Assembly (NCBI GenBank): GCA_949130485.1
Contig: OX422192.1
Location: 9,455,508-9,519,507, forward strand
Direction: 5' to 3'
Length of the DNA stretch: 64,000 bases
DNA from: Agelas oroides
Lineage: Eukaryota; Porifera; Demospongiae; Agelasida; Agelasidae
The notes under the pieces: model-generated
What the model was told of the DNA's origin: nothing
Databases searched by the model: none
The model's input: the letters and a program-made list of their open reading frames with translations, nothing else
Position numbers and translations under genes: made by a program
Part shown: positions 1 to 10,679 of the stretch, piece by piece
How positions within the stretch are numbered: the first letter of the stretch is position 1
Layout of the letters: each line of letters begins with the position of its first letter

Positions 1-1000
1 ATGCACACACTCCCAGGCAGTCACCACCCTCCCACATGCACACACACTCATGCAGTTGCCACCCTCCCACATGCACACACACTCAGGCAGTCGCCACCCT
101 CCCACATGCACACACTCCTAGGCAGTCACCACCCTCCCACATGCACACACACTCAGGCAGTCACCACCCTTCCACATGCACACACACTCGGCAGTTAGTT
201 ACCTACTTCCCATGGCCATGTCCACACACTCTCAGGCAGCCACCACCCTCCCACATGCACACACTCTCATGCAGTCGCCACTCTCCCACATGCACACACT
301 CCCAGGCAGTCACCACCTTCCCACATGCACACACTCTCATGCAGTTGCCACCCTCCCACATGCACACACACTCAGGCAGTCACCACCCTTCCACATGCAC
401 ACACACTCGGCAGTTAGTTACCTACTTCCCATGGCCATGTCCACACACTCTCAGGCAGCCACCACCCTCCCACATGCACACACTCTCATGCAGTCGCCAC
501 CCTCCCACATGCACACCCTCCCAGGCAGTCACCACCTTCCCACATGCACACACTCTCATGCAGTTGCCACCCTCCCACATGCACACACACTCAGGCAGTC
601 ACCACCCTTCCACATGCACACACACTCAGCAGTTAGTTACCTACTTCCCATGGCCATGTCCACACACTCTCAGGCAGCCACCGCCCTCCCACATGCACAC
701 ACTCCCAGGCAGTCATCACCCTCCCACATGCACACACTTCCTGGCAGTCACCACCCTCCCACATGCACACACTCTCAGGCAGTCACCACCCTCCCACATG
801 CACACACTCTCATGCAGTTACCACCCTCCCATATGCACACACTCTTAGGCAGTCACCACCCTCCCACATCCACACACTCTCAGGCAGTCACCTAGCTACC
901 TCATGCACACACTCTCAGGCAGTTAGTTACCTACTTCCCATGGCCATGTCCACACACTCTCAGGCAGTCACCTACCTCTCTCAGGCAGTCATCACCCTCC
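1..1000. repeat. Minisatellite with 219-bp higher-order repeat
   Basis: The stretch consists of tandem 30-36 bp units built on cacatgcacacactc, (ag)gcagtc and accaccctccc. A distinctive segment, gcagttagttacctacttcc, recurs at 191, 410, 629 and 919. The first three are spaced by exactly 219 bp, so the short units are organised into a higher-order repeat. Long open frames through it (up to 270 codons) are products of the repeat and show no gene-like features. It starts at the window edge, so its true length is unknown. Confidence 0.9.
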
Positions 1001-1215
1001 CATGTCATGTCACACACATAATCATGCTGTTATGGACCCTAAGCTAATACTTATACAGTTTCTACAGTTTGTCTGATCTTCTCTTTGGTCTTCTCCTTGT
1101 CTTCTCTTGGATGTGTCTCAAGTGTATGGCGCTGGTAGAGATGTGGGTTGAATTGTTGGGGTACCTGGTGGATGTTGTTAGAGAGCAACGTAGGTGGGGG
1201 CTTGCACGCGGCTGA

Positions 1216-1920
1216 TCTGGAATGCACCTGAGGAAGAAAAGACTAGCAATGAACAATTTGCAAACTGACCCTGCATAGCTAATGGAGTACTACTCACCAA
1301 GTCACAGATCTTCCCCAAGTCTCAGCAGCTCCAAGTCTTACCAGCCCTCTCCAGTCTGGACATAACTAACAAGACGCTTCACTAACCACACATGCAGTAA
1401 CAGTGAAACATGTCCCTGTAAAATGACAGGCCATCCAATGTAAAGGGTGCATGCATGCAACACATGCAGATGTGTGCATGTTAACATTCATATGTTTTCA
1501 AAATGATCACAGACACAGCAGTTCTTTAGTTCACAAATACGGTAGCTCTTTGATCACAGACCTTCTGATCACAGTGAGACTCAACCAGCAAGGTAGGATG
1601 TGGGAACCCTTGTAGGACGACCAGTGGGGTAGTGTAGGATGTGGGAACTCTTGTGGGACGACCAGTGGGGTAGTTAGGATGTGGGAACTCTTGTAGGATG
1701 ACCGGTGAGGTATTGTAGGATGTGGAAATTCCTGCAGGATGACTAGTGAGAACTGGGATCTCTTGCAGGACAACTGGTGAGGTAGGGCATGACGTGGTAG
1801 CTCTTGCTAATGGAACACAGGTGGGGGCTTGATGATCTGGAACACACCTGAGGAAGAGAAAAGACGAGCAATGAACAGTTTGCAAACTGACCCTGCATAG
1901 CTGGTAGAGTACTACTCACC
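1216..1920. repeat. Direct duplication flanking a 42-bp tandem repeat
   Basis: A segment of about 85 bp beginning gatctggaa and ending gtactactcacc occurs near 1216-1300 and again near 1834-1920 with few differences. Between them, 1590-1780 holds about four copies of a unit of about 42 bp containing tgtgggaactcttgtagg and accagtggggta. The minus-strand open frame across it is repeat-coded and proline/threonine-rich; I do not call it a gene. Confidence 0.7.
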
Positions 1921-1999
1921 TAGTCTCAGAAGACTTCACTCCTCCTTAGCAGCTCCTTCTCTCAGAGTCTCACAACTCATGCAGAAGTGCGCATGCTTC

Positions 2000-3180
2000 A
2001 CGTGAATGGTTCACCGATTTTTTTTTTCAAAATGATTAATATTGGGGGCTTCTCTTCAATTCTTTTAGCCAGAGCCTATCGCCAGAGCCTGGTAAACACT
2101 CAACCACAATGCAAACAATGGTGATGGTGAGGGAATGAATGAGATGGTCAATGAGATAGTGGGGATGAATGGGGTGATTTTTTTTTCAGTATGAGATAGT
2201 GAGATGAGATGATTTTTTTTTCCATATGAAATGCTGTCAGTACAATAAAAAGCTGTCACAGCTCGGCGTGAGTTCACTCGAGTTGTTTTAGTTTCGATCG
2301 CCATTAACTTTCAGTTGCTCTGCTGCTGCGAATTGGAAAGCATTTCGGTTGCTTGGTCAGGTGCTCGGCAGGTAAGACTCATGAAAGAGAGAGATATGGG
2401 ATGTTGAGACAGATCAGCAACTTTGGGAAGCAAGTGAGCACACAACTCAGTTCTTCAGATCACAAAGGCAGCAACAGACTCCAGAACACGACTGAGCAAG
2501 TGACAACTGGCAAGTGTAACGTCTGGAACATTTCGAACATGATCGGCAGTATATGTGACTGCACACAGTGATAACTCAGATCGGACAACAGTCAGTAGCA
2601 CAAAGCGGTAAGAGTCTCCATAACATATCGACCAGCAACTGTTTCGTACCTCTGGAACATTCAGGACAGGATCAGGATCATTCGTGATCGACGACTTCAA
2701 CCAGTAAGAATTCGGATCGGAAGAGTCAGTTGCGAGATGTCCGTCCAGAGGTAGACAGCATGACAGCAACATGAGAGGTATGATGGTGATTTTTTTTTTC
2801 AATATGCTTACAAAGAGGAGTAAAAAATACAATGGCCTACATTCAAAAGGTTGTGTCCTATGAATAGCATTACAGTGAAAATGAAAATGCTAGTAAGTGG
2901 TTGGGACCAGGAATGGCTCAAGGTTAGCTTCTTCTTTTTTTGCCCCATCTTTTATCTTTTTCACAAAATGCATAATACATAATATGGTTGGCAGCAAATA
3001 AGAGAGATTGAGAGAGAAGGAGATACAAAGAGAGAGAGAGAGAGAGAGGGGTTACAAAAGAGACATACAGTGGCTTACAGACATAACAGATAACAGACTG
3101 GAGTACAGTGTCTTGAACAAACAAACTCACAGACACAAAAGTTCCATCCGTTATCGAATCAAGTCCTTCTCCACAACTTT
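2000..3180. other. Gene-free stretch with scattered T-tracts
   Basis: I see no convincing exon here. Four short segments share a gat plus T8-10 plus ca(a/g)tatg-like string (near 2018, 2178, 2212, 2790), which may be tails of old retroposed copies. A short (ga)n microsatellite lies near 3025-3050. Confidence 0.4.
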
Positions 3181-3570
3181 TTATTGCGATTTTCTTCTTT
3201 GGTAAGTTCATCGTATATCGGAAATCATGTCACAGCAAATCGGGATGGAATCAAGTCACAGCACATCTTTTTTTTTTCCTTTTTTTTTTTCGTCTTTTCG
3301 TTCATCAGGAATCAAGGCACAAAAAATCGGGATCGAATGAAGTCACAGCACTCATATCGAAAATCAGGTCACAGCACTTCTTTTTTTTTTTTTTTTTTTT
3401 TGTCTTTTTTTTTCCTTTTCGTCTTTTCGTCAAAATCGATCGACTCCCTAGAAGCGAGGGAGTAGGAGGCGGATGGTGGAGCCTCCTCTGTGCCAACCCC
3501 CGGGAGGTGAGGGAGGGCACCAGTGCTGTGGGCCAGGCTAGCTCTCCGAACTCAAGGCTGCCGTCACAAG

Positions 3571-3880
3571 TCCTCACCGCACCTTGGAGCCACAGTACCA
3601 GGTTCGAGCTGGCGAGTAGGATCTCTCCTGTTCGGTGGATGACTAAGGTCCCAGCGAGCACCCAGCAGGCAGGCACATCTCCAAGGAGGAACCCTGCAAG
3701 CTTGCACTATCCACTGCCATTAATTGTCCTCACCGCACCTTGGAGCCACAGTACCAGGTTCGAGCTGGCGAGTAGGATCTCTCCTGTTCGGTGGATGGCT
3801 AAGGTCCCAGCGAGCACCCAGCAGGCAGGCCCATCTCCAGGGAGGAACCCTGCAAGCTCACACTATCCACTACCATGTCC
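3571..3880. repeat. Tandem duplication of a ~157-bp segment
   Basis: A segment starting tcctcaccgcaccttggag at 3571 is repeated from 3728 with only a few substitutions; each copy includes ggttcgagctggcgagtagg and ends near ctatccactgccatt. The ggttcga core resembles a polymerase III B box, but no matching A box or cloverleaf is visible, so a SINE or tRNA origin is only a possibility. Confidence 0.8.
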
Positions 3881-4019
3881 TTGGGCCACCCCTTAAACCC
3901 ACGGAGAAAAACCCACGGACAAAAAATGCACGGGGAAAAACTCATGGACGTACCTCTTACTTACAAGAAACACACACCCAAACCTCCAAACCAAGCCATG
4001 CACTCACTCACGCCCTCAC

Positions 4020-4140
4020 TCACTCCCTTATGCACCCACCCACCCAGGCACCCATCCGCCCAGGCATCTACCCTCCCAGGCATCCACCCTCCCAGGCACC
4101 CACCCACCCAGGCACCCACCCGCCCAGGCTCACTACTCAC
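4020..4140. repeat. Short tandem repeat, cccaggcaccca type
   Basis: About ten imperfect 12-14 bp units of the cacccacccaggcat type run through this stretch. It adjoins the foldback structure that follows. Confidence 0.7.
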
Positions 4141-4185
4141 TCACTGACATGCACACATTCCCAGAACTACCAGCCTAACAAGAAC

Positions 4186-5256
4186 ATATACTGGACAGAC
4201 AGGTATTGGACTGACATGTACTGGACTGACATGTACTGGACTGACAGGTACTGGACTGACATGTACTGGACAAACGTGTGTAGAGTGTACGTGTGGTACA
4301 TGCATGTGTGTGACATTGTGTCAGGTTGTGTGTATGCATGTGTGCATATACATGTGTATGTGTGCATGTGTGTGTGTGTGTGTATTGTGTGTGCATGTTT
4401 GTGACATTGTGTCAGGCTGTGTGTGTACATGTGTGTGTGTGTATTTGTGTGTGCATGTGTGACATTGTGTCAGGTGTACAGCTTGTGTGTTAGGGTGTAT
4501 GCTTGTGTACAAGTGCATTGTTTGTGTGTGTGTGTGTATGTGTGTGTGTGTGCATTGTGTGTGTGTACATTGTGTGTGTAGATCCGCCTTGACCACTCTT
4601 CGTCATAGTTTCGCCTGTCAGGTCATTTCTAAAGCAGCCACTGAAACACATGCACACTCCAAAGTTACCCATTCCTTGTTAAGGCTCAAAAATGGAAGGT
4701 CACAAAAATACTCATAGGAATGCAAGTGGGAGTTTTTAACCAGCCAAACCATGCAGCCACAGTTACTATCTTAGTTGGTTAGTTAGTTTTAGGTGGTGGT
4801 TAGTGTAACTTAATGTACCGGACAAGTGCACATAACATCATTAATGCGCGACCCACGCGACATGACGTTTGTGTACGTGACGTGACTCACGTGACATGAT
4901 GTTGGTGTACGTGACGTGACTCACGTGACATGACGTTAGTGCACATTACGCGACTCACATGGATAATATCCATGACTCACATGGATATTATATGTGACAC
5001 AACCATGACACCACCACTTAGTGTACCCGACATTTATTTTTAGTATTTTGTGTGTGGCTGGCTGGTATACATGCACATGCAAACATCCACTTGCATTCAT
5101 ATGAGGACTAGTCACCTTCAAATGCTCAAAAAATGGGAATGGTAACCTTGGAGTACAGATATGTTTCAGTGGCTGCTAGAGAAATAACCCGACAGGCGAA
5201 ACTATGACGAAGAGTGGTCAAGGCGGATCTACACACACAATGTACACACACACAAT

Positions 5257-5289
<33 letters not shown>

Positions 5290-5535
5290 AACAATGCACT
5301 CATACACAAGCGTACACCCAAACACACAAACTGTACACCTGACACAATGTCACACATGCACCCACAAATACACACACACACATGTACACGCACAGCCTGA
5401 CACAATGTCACAAACATGCACACACAAATACACACACACACATGCACACACATACACATGTACACACACACATGTATACACACAACCTGACACAATGTCA
5501 CACACACGCATGCATGTACCACACGTACACACACC
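4186..5535. repeat. Large foldback structure with ~0.5-kb arms
   Basis: The left side starts with about six 15-bp units tactggactgacatg (4186-4272), followed by a TG-rich stretch punctuated by gacattgtgtcagg. The right side (5160-5535) reads the same features as the reverse complement. The best-matched part is gatccgccttgaccactctt (about 4582) against aagagtggtcaaggcggatc (about 5211). Inverted similarity, with indels, extends inwards to about 4735 and 5088. No reading frame resembles a transposase, so it is a non-autonomous or purely structural foldback. Confidence 0.75.
4861..4962. repeat. Three 34-bp repeats rich in bZIP/E-box-like motifs
   Basis: Three 34-bp copies start at 4861, 4895 and 4929, each beginning catgacg or catgatg. 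The first two carry tacgtgacgtgactcacgtg, which contains a TGACGT (CRE-like), a TGACTCA (AP-1-like) and a CACGTG (E-box) core. The third copy is diverged. They sit in the centre of the foldback structure, and similar inverted copies (actcacatgg/ccatgtgagt) follow to about 5000. Confidence 0.75.
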
Positions 5536-5710
5536 ACACATACATACATACATATAACATATTGACACGCACACATACAACACACAAACACTACACACAC
5601 AACATACACACAAGAAGGCTCCCTCCCACCTGCAACATTCCCTGAGGCTCCCACCCTTCCTTCAGAGACACAAATATGCTCCCAACCCACAACACCCTGG
5701 CCCAGCCTAC

Positions 5711-5955
5711 AAAACCCCCAGTTGACATCACCGTCAACCACCTAAGACCCCGGTTGACATCACCGTCAACCACCTAAGACCCCGGTTGACATCACCGTCA
5801 ACCACCTAAGACCCCGGTTGACATCACCGTCAACCACCTAAGGCCCTGGTTGACATCACCGTCAACCACCTGTGGTTGACCTCACCGTCAACCAACCTGG
5901 TTGACATCACCGTCAACCAGGTGCCCAGAGCAATCGACATCACCGTCAATCACCC
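5711..5955. repeat. Array of ~32-bp units with internal palindrome
   Basis: About eight units contain ggttgacatcaccgtcaacc, an inverted repeat of ggttgac around catcacc. The first five are spaced evenly by ccacctaagaccc; later units are shortened or diverged. Linkers are the same from unit to unit, so this is a minisatellite and not a CRISPR array. Confidence 0.85.
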
Positions 5956-5968
5956 TGGGCCAGGAAGG

Positions 5969-6250
5969 ACATGGCAGCTTCAAGTGCTCGCTTACAATCC
6001 CCTCCCCTTCAATGGACCCACCCACAAGGTAACTCACCAGAGACCAAAGCCCCCACCTCCCAGGAGATCACCTACGGTTGTCACTGTGGCTCTGGATATT
6101 GGGTCGGACAACATGGCAGCTTCAAGTGCTCGCTCACAGAATCCTTCCCCTTCGATGATTCCACCCACCAGGCGGCTCACTGGAGACCAAAGCTACCACC
6201 TCCCAGAAGATCACCTACTGTGAAACTGTTGCTCCGCAGATAGGGTCGGA
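5969..6250. repeat. Two-copy tandem duplication, period 142 bp
   Basis: The string acatggcagcttcaagtgct starts at 5969 and again at 6111, and the similarity continues through caccagagaccaaag / cactggagaccaaag and the following cacctcccag(g/a)agatcacctac. It directly follows the 32-bp array. No coding support. Confidence 0.8.
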
Positions 6251-6866
6251 CGAGTTAAGGCAGCCCTGCTATCCCCCCTAGCCTGGCCCGGCCTGGACCT
6301 GGAATAGAAACAAGAGCGATGCTTTGTAAATGATGCAGATGGACACACATCTGGTAAATGCACTGTGATTACATCACTAATCTTATCCAGGCTGAGTATC
6401 CACCCTCTCCAGCTATGTACTATACACTAGCTGCCCCAAACCAGTGCAAAAAGTATAGGGAGTCAGCCTTACCCTATCAAACAATTTCATCTAGCAATGC
6501 CCTGAGCCTGGGGGGGGTGTTTCCAGTCGGCTGGAAGTAGGGGCATACCTGCATAAAGTGTGTGTGTGTGTGTGTGTGTATGTGTGTGTGTGTGTGTGTG
6601 TGTAGGAAAAAGGTAGTTATTAATAACCAAGTGTTTTTAGCAGAGTCAATCTCCATCAGTCTACAAGGTCAGTCAATCTTTGCACCACTAGCTAAACCTA
6701 CACATTGAACAAGTTTAAGCTGCACAAGATGTAAGGTAGGGACACCTATATTTGGAACTATTGCAGTGGAAGGCTTGCTGAAAGGTGTACGTACATGAAC
6801 ACAACAAATGAAATTAACCAGGCAGTGAAGTGGGTCACAAGAATACTAGACATGATGCTACCACTT
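6250..6866. other. Intergenic stretch with (GT)n tract
   Basis: A GT microsatellite lies at about 6560-6603. On the minus strand, 6710-6757 could be a short terminal exon of the neighbouring gene (an AG at about 6757, then an open stretch to a TAA), but nothing independent supports it. Confidence 0.3.
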
Positions 6867-7010
6867 ACATAGTCTGGGCCACGGACTGGACGAGGAGTAG
6901 AGGGTGAGGGAACGTGCACCTTTGGCCTGGGCACTCGTGATGGGAGCCTTGCTCCTGGAGTGTAAAAAAGAGTCCTAAATGACGGCTCAGGAGTTGGAGC
7001 CATCGCCTAA

Positions 7011-7081
<71 letters not shown>

Positions 7082-9989
7082 TGTGGAGATGGGGAAGAGG
7101 GCATGCAACAGTGTTCATATGTGCAAGGAGCTGAGGTATAGTCAAGTGATAGCAAAATATCATGTAGATTGATTTCCAACAACAGGTTTAGGCTGAGCTA
7201 GGAAACCATGAAGGCTTTAATGGTCACCATGCATGTGACAACAACAGTTATGGCCAAACGTATATGTAGAGCTATAGGTACATGGTTTGTGAACTTACCA
7301 AGTTCTCATCATCCTCCTCGCCAGAGAGGAGGACAGAGATGTTCTCGTCCTCCTCTCGAGTGTGACAAGGTCTTTTCTTAGCTTGGTTGCCAGCTGGCTC
7401 GTACGCAGGCCTTTTGAGCGAGTCAAGCTTGCATCGCTTGGCTGGCACTACTCCCTCCTCCGTGGGGTCCTGGAGGATAAGGAAGATGTTTGTAAAATAT
7501 AACACGACATTTCTTGTTGGTCTCCCCCCCCCTCCCATATCCCACCTCTCATCCCACACACACACACACACAAGACAATCTACTATGGTACAGTGTAGCT
7601 ACTTACGTTGGGGGTGCTGAAAGCCTGTGGCTGAAACTCCTCCGACAGCTCCAGCTCCTCCTCCTCTGCCTCCAGTGGCCTCTTCCTCACAAGGATGGTG
7701 GCGTTTAGTGGCGGTGTCAGCTCCATCGGTACGCTGGAGGTGCTTGGGAAGGCTAAATCAAGCAAGGAGCATGAGGTGGTGGGAGGCTGTTGACAAGTGA
7801 GCTCCATTGAGACGGTGGTGTAGGTGGTCGTCTCGAGCAGAGGAGGAGGAGCTGGTGACTTGGTGGGAGGAGCTGGTGACTCGGGAGGAGTTGGTGACTT
7901 GGGAGGAGTTGGTGACTCGGGAGGAGTTGGTGACTTGGGAGGAGCTGGTGACTCGGGAGGAGTTGGTGACTTGGGAGGAGTTAGAGGTTGTTGCTGTAGA
8001 GGGGAAGAAAAGTGGAAACAAGATGGTTACCATGTCTTCAGTTCTTCCTACACTAAGCTGTTGAATTCTATTTTACGTAAGTGATGCTAATGTTTACATG
8101 CAGTACACGTCCATCTCAAGCACATGAAATTTACTACACAAGTTCTTACTTCTTCCTCGTCCTCCTCCTCTTCCTCCCCCTCGACGGCAGTCAGATATTC
8201 GTCCTCAGACATGAGCTCGTCGTCAACGGAAGCGGGGGGAGGGGAGTAGCAATCAACTCTGAGGTCTATGTCAGAGTCATCACCCTGGGAGTGGAGAGAA
8301 GTTGCAGCAAACTCGAATTAAAGACTGCTATAATGGCTACTTTGAACACACTCAAGCATGCACACTGCAGGCTGTGACATGATATATTGTGAAACATAAC
8401 TAAACCTATAACACACTTCATTCTCAGGCACAAACAATTGTTCCCAGCCCCTGCCTCAAATGTGTACAGTTTGCATGAGGATAGCCTGGAATTGAGGGTA
8501 AAGTACACAAGCCCTAAGCCTTACTTGCTCCTCCTCTTCTCTCTCTTCCTCCACCTCCTCTGCAGGCTGCTGAGCCTGCCCCCGGACCCAGTCCTCCCTC
8601 CGCTGGAGGACATTTCTCAGGTCTGTGATGTTGTTCTGTATGTGCGTGTGTACATGCAGCTAGTGAATTGGTGGGTCTATGTATAAAAAGTTCCCCAACA
8701 CAACACACGTCTTCGACTTGAAATGCAGAAAACTTCTAATAGATTACACTATACTTGGGAACTGTCGTAACAATAATGCAAACTAGTGACACCCCTCGTG
8801 AAGCTCTGATCCCCCCACAAAGCTTTGTGACCCTATAAATACATGTAGGTTTGAGGCTTTTCTAAACACACAACAACAATATAGAAAGGTCTATTATACA
8901 TATGTACTCACAGGCTCGTCCTCATTAGGCTCATGGTCCGGGGGGACAAATGGCCGGTTCCCCATTGCATCCAGATAGAGTAGGTAGATATAGCAGTTGA
9001 GCTGCTTGATCAATGAGAATTGCTCCTCTCTCAAGGTGTCCTCCCGCTCTTTTATTGAGTCTAGATTACGCACAATAGCCTCAAGTCCTCCCACGTCCCT
9101 CTCGAGGCTTTCAACCTTCTTTCGAAGGGCGAGGAGCTCCTCCATCTCTGTAGAGAGGAAGAAGGTGAGAGCCAAAGTCATAAACAGTCCATACACGGAT
9201 ACTGGTAGCTTATTTAAGTCCAGTCTAATTCCGTAACCTAATGGACAAAGAAGCCTGGGTGCAAAGCCTAATTTGTACACTCCTTTAGCAGATTCACATG
9301 GGACAATCCTGAGCTCACATATACCAAGTGAAACAAGCCCAGAACAAGACATGTATTCCCTACCTGGAAATGGGGGAGTCCCCTTAGGGAGAACGTCCTC
9401 CGTCACCTCCTCTTTGGGGATGCTATGGACCTTCTGGAGGTGGCGGAGAACATTGCTGACCTGTTGCTTGGCCATGTTTTTGCCATCCTCCTTGTTGGCC
9501 TCCGTATTGCGGAGACCCCAGGTGTTAACCCGATAGGGGGTGTAGGTCCCCGCACACCCCTCACAGTGGCACCATAGGTTACCGTTTTGGTCCGCATTCC
9601 TGCTCAAGTAATCCTCCATGTCTTTCATGGACATCTGCAGAGATAAAAGTTAATTTTTCAGTGTAAATCAACCTCCTCCTAGTACAACAAATTAAATCTC
9701 CAGAAAATGCACATGAACCCACTGATTGCAATCTTGCCAGCCTCCCCATCCCATGTACTAGCAAAACATATGCAGTCCTTTTGCACCAAAATCTTTAGAA
9801 AACGTCCCCCCCCACCCCAACCCTCTCTTGGCCTGCGCCTACACACTAGCAAAACCGCGGGAAATTCAAATTCAATAGCCATAGAGTGTTAACTAGCGTA
9901 GCAAACTTACGGCGCAGGAGGGGCGCTGCTGCTGTTGCTGCCTCTGCTGGCGGCACTGACGGGGAGGCTGCACACGCCTTGGTGCCATT
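6867..9989 (-). CDS. Unrecognised zinc-finger-like, coiled-coil, proline-rich protein
   Basis: At least eight exons join in frame on the minus strand: about 9908-9989, 9365-9633, 8912-9147, 8525-8616, 8153-8287, 7610-8003, 7302-7472 and 6867-7005. The start is MAPRRVQPPRQ at 9989. Exon 2 carries a Cys/His cluster (CHCEGC, later LRHLQKVH), like a degenerate zinc finger. Exon 3 is a heptad-like coiled coil (about 60 residues around EMEELLALRKKVESLERDV). Exon 5 is very acidic (EGEEEEEDEEE). Exon 6 starts with about seven copies of a PP(K/E)SP(T/A) unit giving closely spaced Ser-Pro sites. Exon 7 has basic clusters (KRCKLDSLKR, KKRPC) typical of nuclear signals. I do not recognise the family. A nuclear, cyclin-dependent-kinase-regulated protein is inference only. 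The 3' end may lie further left. Confidence 0.6.
7013..7085. repeat. (GT)n microsatellite
   Basis: A long GT run with rare interruptions lies just upstream (gene sense) of the last recognised exon of the minus-strand gene, so it forms the CA-rich 3' part of that intron. Confidence 0.95.
7849..7995 (-). repeat. In-frame 18-bp repeat encoding PPKSPT/PPESPA
   Basis: Inside exon 6 of the preceding gene, the unit ggaggagttggtgactcg (plus strand) is repeated about seven times, alternating K and E at one codon. The period is a multiple of three, so copy number changes would keep the frame. Confidence 0.85.
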
Positions 9990-10240
9990 ATTCTCAAGCA
10001 GCAAGAGATAATCCAATAACACCGCAAGGAAATGAGATCCACAGGGAACAGTCTAGGAGGGAATCGCCAATAGAGTAACTTCGCAGGAAGCCAGGAAACT
10101 GAAGTCCACAATGGAAGTCCACAAGGGAAGAGTCGCAGGAGAATCGCAATAAGAGCACCAAACACCGAACACCAGAAAACCCGAACAGAAAGAACAAGGA
10201 TCGTGCTGCAGCATTACCCCCCATTTCCCGCCAAATGCTT
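9990..10240. promoter_or_regulatory. Likely 5' region of the minus-strand gene
   Basis: This stretch lies immediately upstream of the start codon at 9989 (-) and contains several ggaaatgag/ggaagtcc-like repeats (10025-10130). No TATA box or other defined element is convincing. Confidence 0.25.
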
Positions 10241-10346
10241 CAAACTAACCAACCAATCAGATTAGCTTTAAATCAACCAATTGGATTTGCTTGGAGCCCC
10301 CCCCCCCCTCGGCCTCTGCTTGCTGCTCTCGACGATCGGGACAGCC

Positions 10347-10394
10347 TAGCCTCGTTCCCAGGCCTTCAAAAACTGGACGGTGGGAACGAGGCTA
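10347..10394. mobile_element. Palindromic MITE with 9-bp target duplication
   Basis: A 48-bp element reads TAGCCTCGTTCCCAGGC... to ...GGGAACGAGGCTA, nearly palindromic. It is bordered by gggacagcc (10338-10346) and gggagagcc (10395-10403), a 9-bp direct repeat with one mismatch. Confidence 0.8.
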
Positions 10395-10546
10395 GGGAGA
10401 GCCTGCATAATCAGTTGAGCCATCTATTATCTATGGTTGAGCGTAGGAGCATTCCTGGTGGCTTTTCTCCTTAGGATGTCGTTCCTCTGTGCGTACGTCG
10501 TTTGCAAATTATGCACACTGAATTTTGTACTGCAAATTCTAGTACC

Positions 10547-10622
10547 TAGTTTGGTTCCCAGACCCTTCCTGTACTCGCCTTTCTCGCCCCGCCCATACAG
10601 GAAGGGTCTGGGAACCAAACTA
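10547..10622. mobile_element. Palindromic MITE, TAGTTTGGTTCCCAGACCC type
   Basis: The 76-bp element has 26-28 bp inverted ends (TAGTTTGGTTCCCAGACCC and its complement) around a short centre. Flanks tctagtacc and gttagtacc match at 7 of 9 positions, as expected for an aged 9-bp target duplication. It belongs with the TAGCCTCG elements in this window. Confidence 0.75.
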
Positions 10623-10679
10623 GTTAGTACCTGCATACTTAAATTTGTGTTAAGCTACCCTCCGCTCCTCCTCCCTCCA

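Noticed and set aside
36..895. Long His/Thr/Pro-rich open frames
   Set aside because: Repeat-coded translations of the CA-rich minisatellite, open in more than one frame.
2455..2832. 125-codon minus-strand open frame
   Set aside because: No recognisable motif, no splice context and ordinary intergenic composition.
3571..3880. tRNA-derived SINE or tRNA genes because of ggttcgagct
   Set aside because: Only a B-box-like string is present; no A box at the right distance and no cloverleaf.
5229..5741. Val/Cys-rich open frames in the GT/CA tracts
   Set aside because: Microsatellite translations (VCVCVC, HTHTHT) without gene-like composition.
5711..5955. CRISPR-like array
   Set aside because: Linkers between the palindromic units are identical and there are no unique spacers; the organism is a eukaryote.
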